Shown here: piece after piece, positions 10,458-19,336 of the stretch | Layout: every line of letters begins with the position of its first letter | Numbering within the stretch: the first letter of the stretch is position 1 | Assembly (NCBI GenBank): GCA_963837005.1 | Contig: CAWIMC010000017.1 | Span: forward strand, 1-64,000 | Origin: CALDTK01 sp963837005 | GTDB taxonomy: Bacteria; Bacteroidota; Bacteroidia; Chitinophagales; Saprospiraceae | DNA length: 64,000 nt | Direction of reading: 5' to 3' | Position numbers and translations under genes: made by a program | The notes under the pieces: model-generated | Databases searched by the model: none | What the model was told of the DNA's origin: nothing | What the model saw: only the letters and a program-made list of their open reading frames with translations

Positions 10458-11534
10458 ATGCCCACCATCCACACCGCTACCCGCCTCGCCAAATCCCTCA
10501 CCAAGCAGCTCGACCCAACCGCGCTCGGTGACCCCGACTCTCCCCTCGATTGCTTCTACGCCGACACCTTTAATGTAGAGCGCAGGCGCTGTTGGGTGGT
10601 GGTCCACGATCCGACCGGCTACATCGTGCTGCTGCCCGGCATGACGGCCGGTAGAGTGGCGGACGTGGGACGGGTTTTGGCGAAAGCCCTACTGGAGCAA
10701 CTGGCCTATGATGACATCGAACTCCCGCAAGAACTCTCCGCCCGCCTGCGCGATCATACCGCGCTAGGCAGGACGCACGGCAACCGACGCTTGGTCGGCA
10801 ACCTCAACGAGGCCAGACACACGCTCGACCACCACCGTGCGCAGCACCCGAGCTTCGCGACCTTCCCCTGGGTGCGCATCGCCGGCTACCTCAATACGCT
10901 GTTGATCAAACCGCCCCCAGGCTACGCCGTTCTTTCGCGCAAGCCTTACTGCACGGCCGCCGAGTTTATCGTCGCGCACCTAGGCCAGGCTGCACAACCG
11001 CCCACCGTACATCTCCCGTCCGAAATTGCGCTGGCCATCGCGGCCCCCGAGGTGAGTCGAGCCGATCAGTACGAGGCGCAGCAGCACTTCTACGGCGCCC
11101 TGGAGTCGAGCGGGGGGAGGGAGGAAGACCGTTTTCTCCAGCTTTCGCTAAAACAAGACCCGCGCAATGTCGACGCCCTGCTCGTGACCCTCAGCCACCG
11201 GCCCGCTCGCGAGCAAACGTCGACGGCCTACGCTCACCTCGTGGACCTCACCCGCGAGCGCCTCGGCGACGACTTCGAGATCTACCGCGGGGGCTTCTGG
11301 GGGTTTCTCGAGACTCACCCCTACATGCGGGCGCGCGCGGGTCTCGCCGGCGCCCTGCTCAAGGACGGTAAATGGCCGTCGGCGAGAGATCACTACCTCG
11401 CACTCTTCGACCTCAATCCCAATGACAACCAGGGCATCCGCTACGTACTTGCCCCCCTACTCCTGAAGAACGGTGAACTAGCCCACCACAGAAGGCTCGT
11501 AGCCGCCTACCCAGGCGATGTCGAGGCTCGCTGA
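10458..11534 (+). CDS. TPR-like conserved protein, possibly C-terminally truncated
   Basis: Start at ATG 10458 (MPTIHTATRLAKSLTKQL), about 358 residues. The C-terminal third has the pattern GFWGFLETHPYMRARAGLAG, GKWPSARDHYLALFDLNPND and NQGIRYVLAPLLLKNG, which I recognise from bacterial TPR/ST7-like proteins of unknown function. In those relatives the chain usually continues beyond this point, so the stop soon after LVAAYPGDVEAR may mark a truncation. Divergent from the hypothetical gene at 9529-10413. It carries the recurring DNA word twice (10675-10687 as VLAKA; TTTTAGCGAAAGC form at 11141-11153). Confidence 0.55.
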   Translation: MPTIHTATRLAKSLTKQLDPTALGDPDSPLDCFYADTFNVERRRCWVVVHDPTGYIVLLPGMTAGRVADVGRVLAKALLEQLAYDDIELPQELSARLRDHTALGRTHGNRRLVGNLNEARHTLDHHRAQHPSFATFPWVRIAGYLNTLLIKPPPGYAVLSRKPYCTAAEFIVAHLGQAAQPPTVHLPSEIALAIAAPEVSRADQYEAQQHFYGALESSGGREEDRFLQLSLKQDPRNVDALLVTLSHRPAREQTSTAYAHLVDLTRERLGDDFEIYRGGFWGFLETHPYMRARAGLAGALLKDGKWPSARDHYLALFDLNPNDNQGIRYVLAPLLLKNGELAHHRRLVAAYPGDVEAR

Positions 11535-11591
11535 AGACGGAGGCGTAGCCCGCGGGGGTAAGCGAATATCTAGCAGTACGTAACGCCCCCC

Positions 11592-12782
11592 TCATCCCAA
11601 AATGCTCCGCACCACCCGCTCCACCTCCGCCCCGTCAACCACCCACGGTAGCCGCAGCGTCTCGCGGTCACGCAAGTTATTCATTAGGTGCTTCATCCGC
11701 CCACGCCACGCCGTCTGCTCTTTGCGACGCAGCCTCGGCCACGTCTCCCGCATGCCCGCCAACCCAGCGGCGTTCGCCTCCCGGAGGGCCGCCTGCCCGG
11801 CTACCCCAACGTCCACCGTCTCGAGCCCGGAGATCGCGACGACGTAGGACAACTCGAACGCCTCCGCCGGCGCGGACGTGACGCGGGTTTTGGCGAAAGC
11901 CGCCACCTTCGTAGAGACCTCCCCGAGGCGCTTCACAAACTTCTCGACGGCGACCTTCTCGCCTGAGTTCCCAACCGATGCCAAATCCTCGGTAGAGATC
12001 CCGAGCGCCATACCGAGCCCGTGTAATTGGTCCACCGTGAGCGGCACCGAGAGCCCCGCCCCCAGCGACGGCAGCGCCACCTGCGCGATGAACTGCGGGA
12101 CGAGTACGTTGCCGATGGTGAGGTCCGGGATCTCCTCGCAGAGCGCCAGTAGCGCAGGACCCGTCACGGCGGCGGGCAGGTCGCCGAGGGCTTTCGCCAA
12201 AACCGACGGAATGCGGTTGTCTATCGACGTGGCAGTCGACAGGTCGTTGACCTGAACGTACTCTGGGAGCGCCAGCGTGGCGGGGAGCAGCTCCATGAAC
12301 GTGGCCTCGAACTCCTCCTCCTCGAGCAAACCTTCGAAAAACAGGTACCACTCGTCCCGGCCGTCGATCCGGAGCGCCTCGTCTAAAAGTTTGGGCGAGG
12401 GCCAGAGCCTGTGCACCTCCGCGAGGGTCTCGGCGTCCAAGAGGGCGTCAACCTCGCGGAAGTCTCCCTCGGTTTCGTCGAACCAGTCCTCCCTGGGCCC
12501 CGCCATCATCTCGCGGGTCACGTCCATGATCAGCGCCGCGATGTGGGCGCAGGGCTTCTTCTCCTTGTGCTTGCCGCAGGTGCAACTCCCCTTGCGGACC
12601 TCGACCGCGGAGCCCTCGTGGAAGTACAGCGCCGCCGTTTTTGGGCGAGGCTTACCGACCGCCGCCCGCAGCGAGTCCGTCACCTCCGGCTGCAGCCGCT
12701 CGAAGGCTCCAGTTTCGAGGTAGTCATTGGCCACGGCTATGTGGCGGTCGGGAATTTGCTTGAAGTAGTGCTCGATGCGCAT
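11592..12782 (-). CDS. SWIM zinc-finger protein (copy B)
   Basis: A 396-residue paralogue of the protein at 2848-4107, with the same SWIM finger at C67, C69, C78 and H80 and an almost identical first 80 residues. The C-terminal two thirds have diverged more. It is divergent from the remains of a second SNF2 gene at 12797-13150, the same arrangement as copy A and the intact SNF2, so the pair was duplicated as a unit. The recurring DNA word is present twice in opposite orientation (11888-11900 as AFAKT, 12190-12202 as VLAKA). Confidence 0.85.
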   Translation of the reverse strand: MRIEHYFKQIPDRHIAVANDYLETGAFERLQPEVTDSLRAAVGKPRPKTAALYFHEGSAVEVRKGSCTCGKHKEKKPCAHIAALIMDVTREMMAGPREDWFDETEGDFREVDALLDAETLAEVHRLWPSPKLLDEALRIDGRDEWYLFFEGLLEEEEFEATFMELLPATLALPEYVQVNDLSTATSIDNRIPSVLAKALGDLPAAVTGPALLALCEEIPDLTIGNVLVPQFIAQVALPSLGAGLSVPLTVDQLHGLGMALGISTEDLASVGNSGEKVAVEKFVKRLGEVSTKVAAFAKTRVTSAPAEAFELSYVVAISGLETVDVGVAGQAALREANAAGLAGMRETWPRLRRKEQTAWRGRMKHLMNNLRDRETLRLPWVVDGAEVERVVRSILG

Positions 12783-12796
12783 GGGGCGAAAAATAG

Positions 12797-13150
12797 GCCT
12801 GCGGAGGTGGCGGTCAAAGTCGGAGCATAGATGACCCCTACCTTCGCCTGACGCCCACCGCGCCCACCTAGCTCGAAGCCACCGCCCCGCGCCACGCCGA
12901 ACTCAATGGCCCCCTCCTCTTCAGCGCCAACGCCCTCTACAGACCCAAGCGCGACCTCGAGCTCCGCAGACTCCTCTCCACTGCCGTCGACCATGACGTG
13001 CGCCCACCGCATGGGCTAGCACCGCCCAGTAACGGTCTACCGCTTCGTGACCCTCGGCGCCATCGGGGAGAAGATCATCGACCTCCACTGCCGAAAACCG
13101 CGACTTGGCCGATCAGATCTTGGCCGGCACAGACGCGCGTGTGACCAGCG
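12797..13150 (+). pseudogene. Remnant of a second SNF2 gene (large internal deletion)
   Basis: Bases 12797-12996 align by eye with the start of the intact SNF2 gene (about 4290-4490; shared words include acgcccaccgcgcccacc and ccgcgccacgccgaactcaa). Bases 12999-13150 align with its end (8333 onward), including DNA for VYRFVTLGxIxEKIIDLH. About 3.8 kb, including the whole ATPase core before motif VI, is missing at the join near 12997. In-frame stops are also present. The partner SWIM gene next door is intact. Confidence 0.85.
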
Positions 13151-13322
13151 CCCCGCGGCACGCCACTATCCGACAGGAAGGATCGCCGCAGCGGTGGACC
13201 TCCTTGACGGAAGATCAGCCGAGAAGCTCCGTGTCCCTCCGTGCAAATGGCTCCTTGCCCTGTGTGTGAAACTGGCACAAGAACGGGCAACTGTTGGAGG
13301 ACATTAGCGGGAAGTACAGCCT
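13151..13322. other. Intergenic gap after the SNF2 remnant
   Basis: No gene. Contains the ctccgtgtccctccgtgc stretch at about 13226-13245 that resembles the sequence after the intact SNF2 gene. Confidence 0.25.
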
Positions 13323-14291
13323 TTACCCCATCCCCACCCGCACGAAATCGTGCAAGTGCACCAGCCCTGCGTACCGCCCCTCCTCTGCCAACACCACGTG
13401 GTTAAAGCCGTGCGCCTCGATCATTGCCAGGCCTTCGGTCGCCAATTGCTGAGGGGCTAGCGTCCGAGGTCCCGCCGTCATCAACTGTTTTGCCGAAAGG
13501 CGCAAAACCTCCCTGCCCTTGCCGATGGCTCGCCGGAGGTCCCCGTCGGTGATGAGGCCTAGTAATAGGCCCTGTTCGTCGACGACGGCGGTGGCACCGA
13601 GGCGCTTGTTGGTCATCTCGAGGATCACCTCGGGCAAGGGGGCTTCCGCCAAAACTCGAGGGCGCTCGTTGTGGCTGGCCAGGTCGCCGAGGGTGAGGGT
13701 GAGCCGTCTGCCGAGGGCACCGCCGGGGTGAAACTTCGCGAAGTCCGCCGGGCCGAAACCTCTCAGCGCCCCGAGCGTGGCGGCCAGCGCGTCCCCCATG
13801 GCCATCTGCGCGATGGCGCTGGCGGTGGGGGCGAGGTTGTGCGGGTCGGCCTCGGTGGTGACGGGCGTGAGCAAAAGGTAGTCGGCCTCCCGCGCGAGGG
13901 TGCTGTTGGCGCGGGCCACCATGGCGATCAGCGGGTGACCGAGTTGGCGCAGTGTCGGGAGCATGGCGCACACCTCTTCGGTCTCGCCGGATTTGGATAG
14001 ACACAGGATCGTGTCACCTTCCTGCACCATTCCGAGGTCGCCGTGGAGGGCGTCGCCGGCGTGCATGTACATGGCGGGCGTACCGGTTGAATTGAAGGTA
14101 GCCGCAATTTTCTGCGCCACGAGGGCCGACTTGCCGACGCCCGTAACGACAATGCGGCCCCGCACAGAACGAAGGTGCTGAATCGTTTTGGCGAAAGCCT
14201 CGTCCAAACTATCCCTTAGATCCGTAAGCGTCTGTATTTCAATTGCTAGCGTGCGGCGAGCAGTGTCGAAAATCAATGTTGTGTTTGACAT
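13323..14291 (-). CDS. kdsD: Arabinose-5-phosphate isomerase (KpsF/GutQ family)
   Basis: Interconverts ribulose-5-phosphate and arabinose-5-phosphate, the first step to KDO in lipopolysaccharide. Start at ATG 14291 (MSNTTLIFDTARRTLAIE), about 322 residues, the usual length. The N-terminal SIS domain shows GRIVVTGVGKSALVAQKIAA, STGTPAMYMHAGDALHGDLG and LSKSGETEEV; PGGALGRRL follows. Two CBS repeats complete the C-terminus (TNKRLGATAVVDEQGLLLGL, then LAEEGRYAGLVHLHDFVR). Divergent from recQ. The recurring DNA word sits at 14186-14198 as AFAKT, and 13488-13501 as LSAKQ. Confidence 0.93.
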   Translation of the reverse strand: MSNTTLIFDTARRTLAIEIQTLTDLRDSLDEAFAKTIQHLRSVRGRIVVTGVGKSALVAQKIAATFNSTGTPAMYMHAGDALHGDLGMVQEGDTILCLSKSGETEEVCAMLPTLRQLGHPLIAMVARANSTLAREADYLLLTPVTTEADPHNLAPTASAIAQMAMGDALAATLGALRGFGPADFAKFHPGGALGRRLTLTLGDLASHNERPRVLAEAPLPEVILEMTNKRLGATAVVDEQGLLLGLITDGDLRRAIGKGREVLRLSAKQLMTAGPRTLAPQQLATEGLAMIEAHGFNHVVLAEEGRYAGLVHLHDFVRVGMG

Positions 14292-14489
14292 AAAGACACT
14301 GGAAGTACCGTTCGTGTTAGCGTATTTTCGCTGACGCCTAGCAGGACGCATTCGACACCGAGTGCGTCGTTACGGCAAATTAACGTTAAATTGCTTGCTC
14401 ATCCCGGAGCCGACCCCCACGCGGAAGCCTACTCGCCTTCGCCTCGGTCGCCCATTTCGCTCCCCGTAGCATATCTGATCCAACACCCT

Positions 14490-16718
14490 GTGACCACATT
14501 AACTGCACCCGCGCCGACCGCTATCGGTACGACGACTAAGGATTTACACGACGCCCTCCAGAATTTCTTCGGCTTCGATAAATACAAAGAGCAACAGGAG
14601 GAGATCATCCGCGCCGTGCTCGAGCAACGCGACACCTTCGTCATCATGCCGACCGGCGGCGGGAAGTCGCTGTGCTACCAGCTGCCCGCCCTCATGATGG
14701 AGGGTACCGCCCTCGTGATCTCGCCGCTGATCGCGCTGATGAAAAACCAGGTCGACGCCATCCGCGGCTTCTCCGAAGACGACTCGGTGGCGCACTACCT
14801 CAACTCCAGCCTTACGAAGGCCCAGGCCAAGATCGTGCGCGAGGACATCCGCGCCGGCAAGACCAAGATGCTCTACGTCGCGCCGGAGACGCTCACCAAG
14901 GAGGAGAACATCGAGTTCTTTCGCAACACCAACGTGAGCTTTGTGGCCGTCGATGAGGCACACTGTATCTCGGAGTGGGGCCATGACTTTCGCCCGGAGT
15001 ACCGCCGGATCCGCACGATGATCGACGGGATCAACCGCGAGATCCCGATCGTCGCGCTCACGGCAACGGCCACGCCTAAGGTCCAGACCGACATCGTGAA
15101 GTCGCTGCTGATGCGCGACGAGGCCACCTTCATTACGAGCTTCAACCGCACCAATCTCCACTACGAGGTGCGTTCGAAGGGCAACAAGGAGAATACCTTC
15201 CGCAACATCATTCAGTACGTGGTCGGCACCAAGGATGCCTCGGGCATCATCTACGTGCAGAGCCGCAAGTCCACCGAGGAGATCGCCAGCGCGCTGGCCG
15301 TCAACGGCGTAAAGGCGATGCCTTACCATGCCGGGCTCGACGCCAAAACGCGGAGCCGCACGCAGGACCTCTTTATCAAGGACGAGTGTCACGTTATCGT
15401 AGCGACGATCGCCTTCGGGATGGGGATCGACAAGCCGAACGTCCGCTTCGTGATCCACTACGACATCCCGAAGTCGATCGAGAACTACTACCAGGAGACG
15501 GGCCGTGCTGGTCGTGACGGCATTAAGTCGGACTGTATCTCCTTTTACGCATACAAGGATGTACTGCGCTTAGAAAAGTTTCTGCGCGACAAGCCTGTAG
15601 CTGAGCGCGAGCTCGGCCGGCAGTTGATCCAAGAGGTGACCGCCTACGCCGAGACGGCTGCCTGCCGTCGTCGCTTCCTGCTCCACTATTTCGGTGAGGA
15701 CTATCCGAAGGAGAACTGCGGACTGTGCGACAACTGCGTCAATCCGAAGCCGCGTCGCGAGGTCAAAGACGAAATGCAGCAGGCGCTCAAGGCGATCAAG
15801 GAACTCGACCAGAACTACACCATCAAGACTTACGTCGACTTCGTGCTCGGGAAGAAGACCAAGGAGATGAAGGACTACCGCTTCGACCAGCGCCCGCTCT
15901 ATGGCGTCGGCAAGGCGCATGATGACATCTTCTGGATTAGCGTCTTCCGACAGGGCCTGCTCAACGACCTGATCTACAAGGACATCGAGACCTACGGACA
16001 ACTGTCCGTCACGGAGAAGGGCGAGGCCTACCTCAAGAAGGCCTACTCGATTTCGATCCCGATGAACCACACCTTCGACGGGACGGACACCAATCCAGAT
16101 CCGGCTCCGCAGCGTGCCGTGGCCCTCGACGAGGAGCTGCACAAGGCGCTGCTCGACCTGCGCAAGAAGGTGGCCCGCGAGAAGGACCTTCCGCCGTACG
16201 TGATCTTCCAAGATCCGAGCATCGAGGACATGGCCACGCAGTACCCCATCTCGATGGAGGACATGACCAAGATCTCGGGCGTGAGCCTGGGCAAGGCCAA
16301 GAAGTTTGGTGTGCCTTTCCTCAAGCTCATCGAGGCTTACGTCGAGGAGAACGACATCGACCGCCCGACTGACTTCATCGTCAAGCAAGTGGCCAACAAG
16401 TCGAAGTCCAAGGTGCAGATCATCCAGGCCATCGACAAAAAGATGGACCTGGAGGAGATCGCGACGATCGTGCAGATGTCAATGGACGAGTTGCTCGACG
16501 AGCTATCGGCCATCGTAATCTCCGGGACGAAAGTCAACCTCGACTACTACATCTCAGAGAACTTCGACGAGTATGTCTGCGAAGAGGTGCACGACTACTT
16601 TATGGAGTCGAAGAACGACGACGTGGAGACGGCCTTCGCGGCCTTAAAGGAGGATGACGTGACGATGGAGGAGATTCGGGTGTGCCGGATTAAGTTTTTG
16701 TCGGACGTGGCGAATTAG
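14490..16718 (+). CDS. recQ: RecQ ATP-dependent DNA helicase
   Basis: 3'-5' helicase of recombination and repair. I prefer the GTG at 14490 (VTTLTAPAPTAIGTTTKD); the frame is open from 14391, so the start is unsure. About 742 residues: Walker A MPTGGGKSLCYQLP, DEAH box VDEAHCISEWGHDFRPEY, motif VI region YYQETGRAGRDG, the zinc-binding RQC cysteines (CRRRFLLHYFG, CGLCDNC), a winged helix, an HRDC domain around PPYVIFQDPSIEDMATQYP, and a C-terminal helical extension. Divergent from kdsD. It is the largest gene here without a copy of the recurring DNA word. A strong hairpin follows it. Confidence 0.95.
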   Translation: MTTLTAPAPTAIGTTTKDLHDALQNFFGFDKYKEQQEEIIRAVLEQRDTFVIMPTGGGKSLCYQLPALMMEGTALVISPLIALMKNQVDAIRGFSEDDSVAHYLNSSLTKAQAKIVREDIRAGKTKMLYVAPETLTKEENIEFFRNTNVSFVAVDEAHCISEWGHDFRPEYRRIRTMIDGINREIPIVALTATATPKVQTDIVKSLLMRDEATFITSFNRTNLHYEVRSKGNKENTFRNIIQYVVGTKDASGIIYVQSRKSTEEIASALAVNGVKAMPYHAGLDAKTRSRTQDLFIKDECHVIVATIAFGMGIDKPNVRFVIHYDIPKSIENYYQETGRAGRDGIKSDCISFYAYKDVLRLEKFLRDKPVAERELGRQLIQEVTAYAETAACRRRFLLHYFGEDYPKENCGLCDNCVNPKPRREVKDEMQQALKAIKELDQNYTIKTYVDFVLGKKTKEMKDYRFDQRPLYGVGKAHDDIFWISVFRQGLLNDLIYKDIETYGQLSVTEKGEAYLKKAYSISIPMNHTFDGTDTNPDPAPQRAVALDEELHKALLDLRKKVAREKDLPPYVIFQDPSIEDMATQYPISMEDMTKISGVSLGKAKKFGVPFLKLIEAYVEENDIDRPTDFIVKQVANKSKSKVQIIQAIDKKMDLEEIATIVQMSMDELLDELSAIVISGTKVNLDYYISENFDEYVCEEVHDYFMESKNDDVETAFAALKEDDVTMEEIRVCRIKFLSDVAN

Positions 16719-16720
16719 GA

Positions 16721-16826
16721 TAGAACGCAATGGACGCCAAGATCCGCGACAGGGTCGCGAAGAGCCTTTCTTACAGCCTTTAAGCTCTTCGCGACCCTGT
16801 CGCGTTACCTAGCGTCTATTGGGTTA
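16721..16826. repeat. Large intergenic palindrome (terminator or REP-like)
   Basis: A perfect 21-base inverted repeat: arm 16745-16765 (CGCGACAGGGTCGCGAAGAG + C) and its complement at 16784-16804, with an 18-base loop. Outside it the symmetry continues imperfectly (aacgcaatggacgcc against gcgtctattgggtt). It could terminate recQ, but there is no T-run, and a related palindrome with the same gcgacagggtcgc core and gcgtctattg tail occurs at 35161-35250, so a REP-like family is as likely. Confidence 0.75.
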
Positions 16827-16837
16827 CATAAAATGCT

Positions 16838-17281
16838 ATGAAAATCCACCTCCTCACCGGCCCCAACCTCAATCTCGTCGGCAGGCGGGAGCCGGAGATT
16901 TACGGGTCGACTTCGCATGAGGATTTCTTAGATGGTCTCCGAACTGAACTTGGGGAAGAGTGTGAGATCGTCTACTTTCAGAGCAATCACGAAGGGGAGT
17001 TGATGGACCGCCTGCATGAGATAGGGTATGGCACAGACGCTGATGCTGGCGATGGGGTAGTGGTCAACTTTGGTGGATTGAGTCACACGTCTATCGCCCT
17101 CGCGGATGCGCTGCGGGGCATTCCTCAGCGCGTCATCGAAGTCCACATTTCGAATATTTACGCAAGGGAAGACTTTCGTCAAAACTCGTTTACGGCCGCG
17201 GCTTGCATCGGCGTGGTGACGGGCTTAGGGCTGGACGGATATCGGCTGGCGTGCGAGTGGTTTTTGCGGAAGCAGAGTTAG
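16838..17281 (+). CDS. aroQ: 3-dehydroquinate dehydratase, type II
   Basis: Third step of the shikimate pathway. 147 residues, the usual size. The N-terminus MKIHLLTGPNLNLVGRREPE then IYG holds the Arg and Tyr of the mobile lid. EVHISNIYAREDFRQNSFTA is the second family signature. The central motif reads NFGGLSHTSIAL where most family members have N-x-G-A-Y-T-H-T-S; the Asn and His are kept, the Tyr is not. It follows the palindrome after recQ. Confidence 0.92.
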   Translation: MKIHLLTGPNLNLVGRREPEIYGSTSHEDFLDGLRTELGEECEIVYFQSNHEGELMDRLHEIGYGTDADAGDGVVVNFGGLSHTSIALADALRGIPQRVIEVHISNIYAREDFRQNSFTAAACIGVVTGLGLDGYRLACEWFLRKQS

Positions 17282-17295
17282 CCGCCTAGTGCGCC

Positions 17296-17865
17296 TTAGG
17301 GCCGCCGCCTATCCGCCTTTGGCGGGTCTACCGGCCGCACCTCGCCGAGGACGACGAGGAAGTACGGTTTCCCATTCCCCAGCAGTCGCGTCTTGTACCG
17401 GTCTACACTCCCGTACGCGACCATTGCGCTGCTTACGCCCACGGCTCCGAGCATAAAACCCTCCTGGCGACGGCGGCTCTCCGCATCGAAGAGTGCGACG
17501 AGCCCAACGGTGACGATATTGACGATGCCTTGGACGCGAACGTAGTTCTTGAGCCCCAGCTGATTCGGTAGGCGGATTGCGGCGAGATCGGTGAGCTTGA
17601 TGAGGTTCTCGCCCAATAGCATGGCGTTGGCGTCTGGATAGAGGGCCTTAATCGTCAAGGGGAAAAATTCGTCTTCTCCACGGAAACGTACGAGGATCTC
17701 CTCGCCGATAGGGAACTCGACCGAGCGCTTGAGAGTCGGACCTTGCATCAGGAGTCTATCCTGGGGCAAGATTTGGGCTTTCGCCAAAACACCCAATAGG
17801 CAGAGCAGTACTACCGAGACTAGGCGAAAAAGTCCGAATCGAAGCGTCGTAGCAGTTTGCGGCAT
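17296..17865 (-). CDS. Secreted or membrane-anchored hypothetical protein
   Basis: 189 residues. The N-terminus (LFRLVSVVLLCLLGVLAKAQ) is a signal peptide; a second hydrophobic stretch lies around GIVNIVTVGLVALFDAE and a third around GFMLGAVGVSSAMVAYGS. The mature part is beta-rich (IGEEILVRFRGEDEFFPLTI). I do not recognise the family, though proteins of this look are common in Bacteroidota. Its start overlaps the end of rnpA by 46 bases in another frame, suggesting translational coupling. The recurring DNA word at 17777-17789 codes for VLAKA inside the signal peptide. Confidence 0.7.
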   Translation of the reverse strand: MPQTATTLRFGLFRLVSVVLLCLLGVLAKAQILPQDRLLMQGPTLKRSVEFPIGEEILVRFRGEDEFFPLTIKALYPDANAMLLGENLIKLTDLAAIRLPNQLGLKNYVRVQGIVNIVTVGLVALFDAESRRRQEGFMLGAVGVSSAMVAYGSVDRYKTRLLGNGKPYFLVVLGEVRPVDPPKADRRRP

Positions 17866-18215
17866 GTGCGGTGGAGGAGGTCTTGGTCGGGCAACTCTCG
17901 ACCGGTGAAGATGAGCATACCCTCGAGGGCGCGGCCTTCGCGCTGGAGGTAGCGGTAAAGGTCGACCTTCTGTAAACGGTACGCCTCGCGCATTCGCCGC
18001 TTCACGAAGTTGCGGTCGTGCGCCCGACGGAAGGCCTTCTTAGGGGCCACGAATCCAATACGGGCTAGAGGAGCGTCGGGCGTAGGGTCGACATACCGGT
18101 AGACGAGCAGCAAGGGGTACGCTTTGAGCGCCTGCTTGGCTTTAAAAACCGCTTCTATCGCCAGGCGGGACTTAAGCCGCTCGTCTGCCTGCAAACCGGC
18201 GTCAAAAAATTTCAC
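17820..18215 (-). CDS. rnpA: Ribonuclease P protein component
   Basis: Binds the RNase P RNA and helps it cleave tRNA 5' leaders. 131 residues; the family signature NFVKRRMREAYR is present at about residue 71, after RIGFVAPKKAFRRAHDR, and ERLKSRLAIEAVF is typical of the N-terminus. The usual neighbours rpmH and yidD are not next to it here. Divergent from radC with about 60 bases between. Confidence 0.93.
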   Translation of the reverse strand: MKFFDAGLQADERLKSRLAIEAVFKAKQALKAYPLLLVYRYVDPTPDAPLARIGFVAPKKAFRRAHDRNFVKRRMREAYRLQKVDLYRYLQREGRALEGMLIFTGRELPDQDLLHRTCRKLLRRFDSDFFA

Positions 18216-18274
18216 GCCGCAAAGTGTGCATTTTTCGGGAAGCGGAGGTCTTGATACAAAATGTTTGAATCGAG

Positions 18275-19336
18275 ATGAAAATAGTACCCCCCGTAGCTGC
18301 TACTCAGGTCGCTGAAGTAGCGGACGCCTCGCCGGTCATCGGTACGGCGTCCGCCAAAACCACCGTACCGTTCAGTGGTCTGTCCATAGGTAGCGTTTCC
18401 GCAAAACCTACCCCTCCTGCGATAGGTGACTTCACCGAGGAGCTTCGCCCAGCTGCACAGCACAGGCGAGCAAGACTGGCGGCGCAGCGCACTGCAACGA
18501 AGCGGACTCCTTCTCCAACGCCGCGAAAGCAGCCCGCCTCGGAGGTGGACGTACCCGCTTCGCGACTCGCGATGACGGGGCCAATCGTAGAGCCGACGGC
18601 AACGAGGCCCGCGTCGGCGTCCACGACGGCGGTGCCGGCGCTGCCCCTGCTCAAGCGTACGCTAAAAGACTGGCACCCCGACGAGCAACCGCGCGAACGC
18701 CTCATGCAGCACGGTGCCGAAGCTCTCGCGACGAGTGAGTTGCTCGCCATCCTCTTGCGCTCCGGAACTCGCCAGCAGTCAGCTGTGGACATCGCCCGCG
18801 ACCTGCTGCACCGGTGCGATGGGCATCTCCGGGGTTTGAGTCGTCTCAAATACCAGGACCTCGCCGAGGCGCACGGCATCGGTCCAACGAAGGCCGTCAC
18901 GCTCGTCGCCGCTCTCGAACTCGGCAAGCGATGGGCAATGGAGGCCGACCGGGACGCCCCACTCGTGCTCGGTAGCCGCGCCGCTTACGACATCCTCTCG
19001 CCGCTGCTGCGCGACCTCCCCCACGAAGAGTGCTGGATGCTGCTCACCAACAACGCCAGTCGCCTCATCGGCCGCGAGCGCATCAGCAGCGGAAGCGTAG
19101 ATGGTACCATCGTCGACGTGCGCAGCGTCATGGCCTGTGCACTGCGCCACAACGCAAGCGGTTTTACGATCGCGCACAATCATCCGAGTGGCAGCCTCAC
19201 GCCAAGCCACGCCGACGTAAGCCTCACGAACATCCTCCGCGAGGCCAGCCGCCTGATGAACCTCACCATGAGCGACCACCTCATCGTGGCCGGCAATCGG
19301 TACTATAGCTTTCGGGACAACAAGGGGCTGGACTAG
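18275..19336 (+). CDS. radC: RadC/JAB-domain DNA repair protein with long N-terminal extension
   Basis: 353 residues as read from ATG 18275. The conserved part begins at about residue 128 (LKDWHPDEQPRERLMQHGAE). It has the UPF0758 helix-hairpin region (ALATSELLAILLRSGT, AHGIGPTKAVTLVAALE) and the metal site AHNHPSGSLTPSHAD of the JAB/MPN-like RadC domain. The first ~120 residues are Ala/Thr/Pro-rich and not family-like, so the true start may be later, for example ATG 18572. Its last four bases overlap the end of the convergent Gre gene. Confidence 0.88.
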   Translation: MKIVPPVAATQVAEVADASPVIGTASAKTTVPFSGLSIGSVSAKPTPPAIGDFTEELRPAAQHRRARLAAQRTATKRTPSPTPRKQPASEVDVPASRLAMTGPIVEPTATRPASASTTAVPALPLLKRTLKDWHPDEQPRERLMQHGAEALATSELLAILLRSGTRQQSAVDIARDLLHRCDGHLRGLSRLKYQDLAEAHGIGPTKAVTLVAALELGKRWAMEADRDAPLVLGSRAAYDILSPLLRDLPHEECWMLLTNNASRLIGRERISSGSVDGTIVDVRSVMACALRHNASGFTIAHNHPSGSLTPSHADVSLTNILREASRLMNLTMSDHLIVAGNRYYSFRDNKGLD

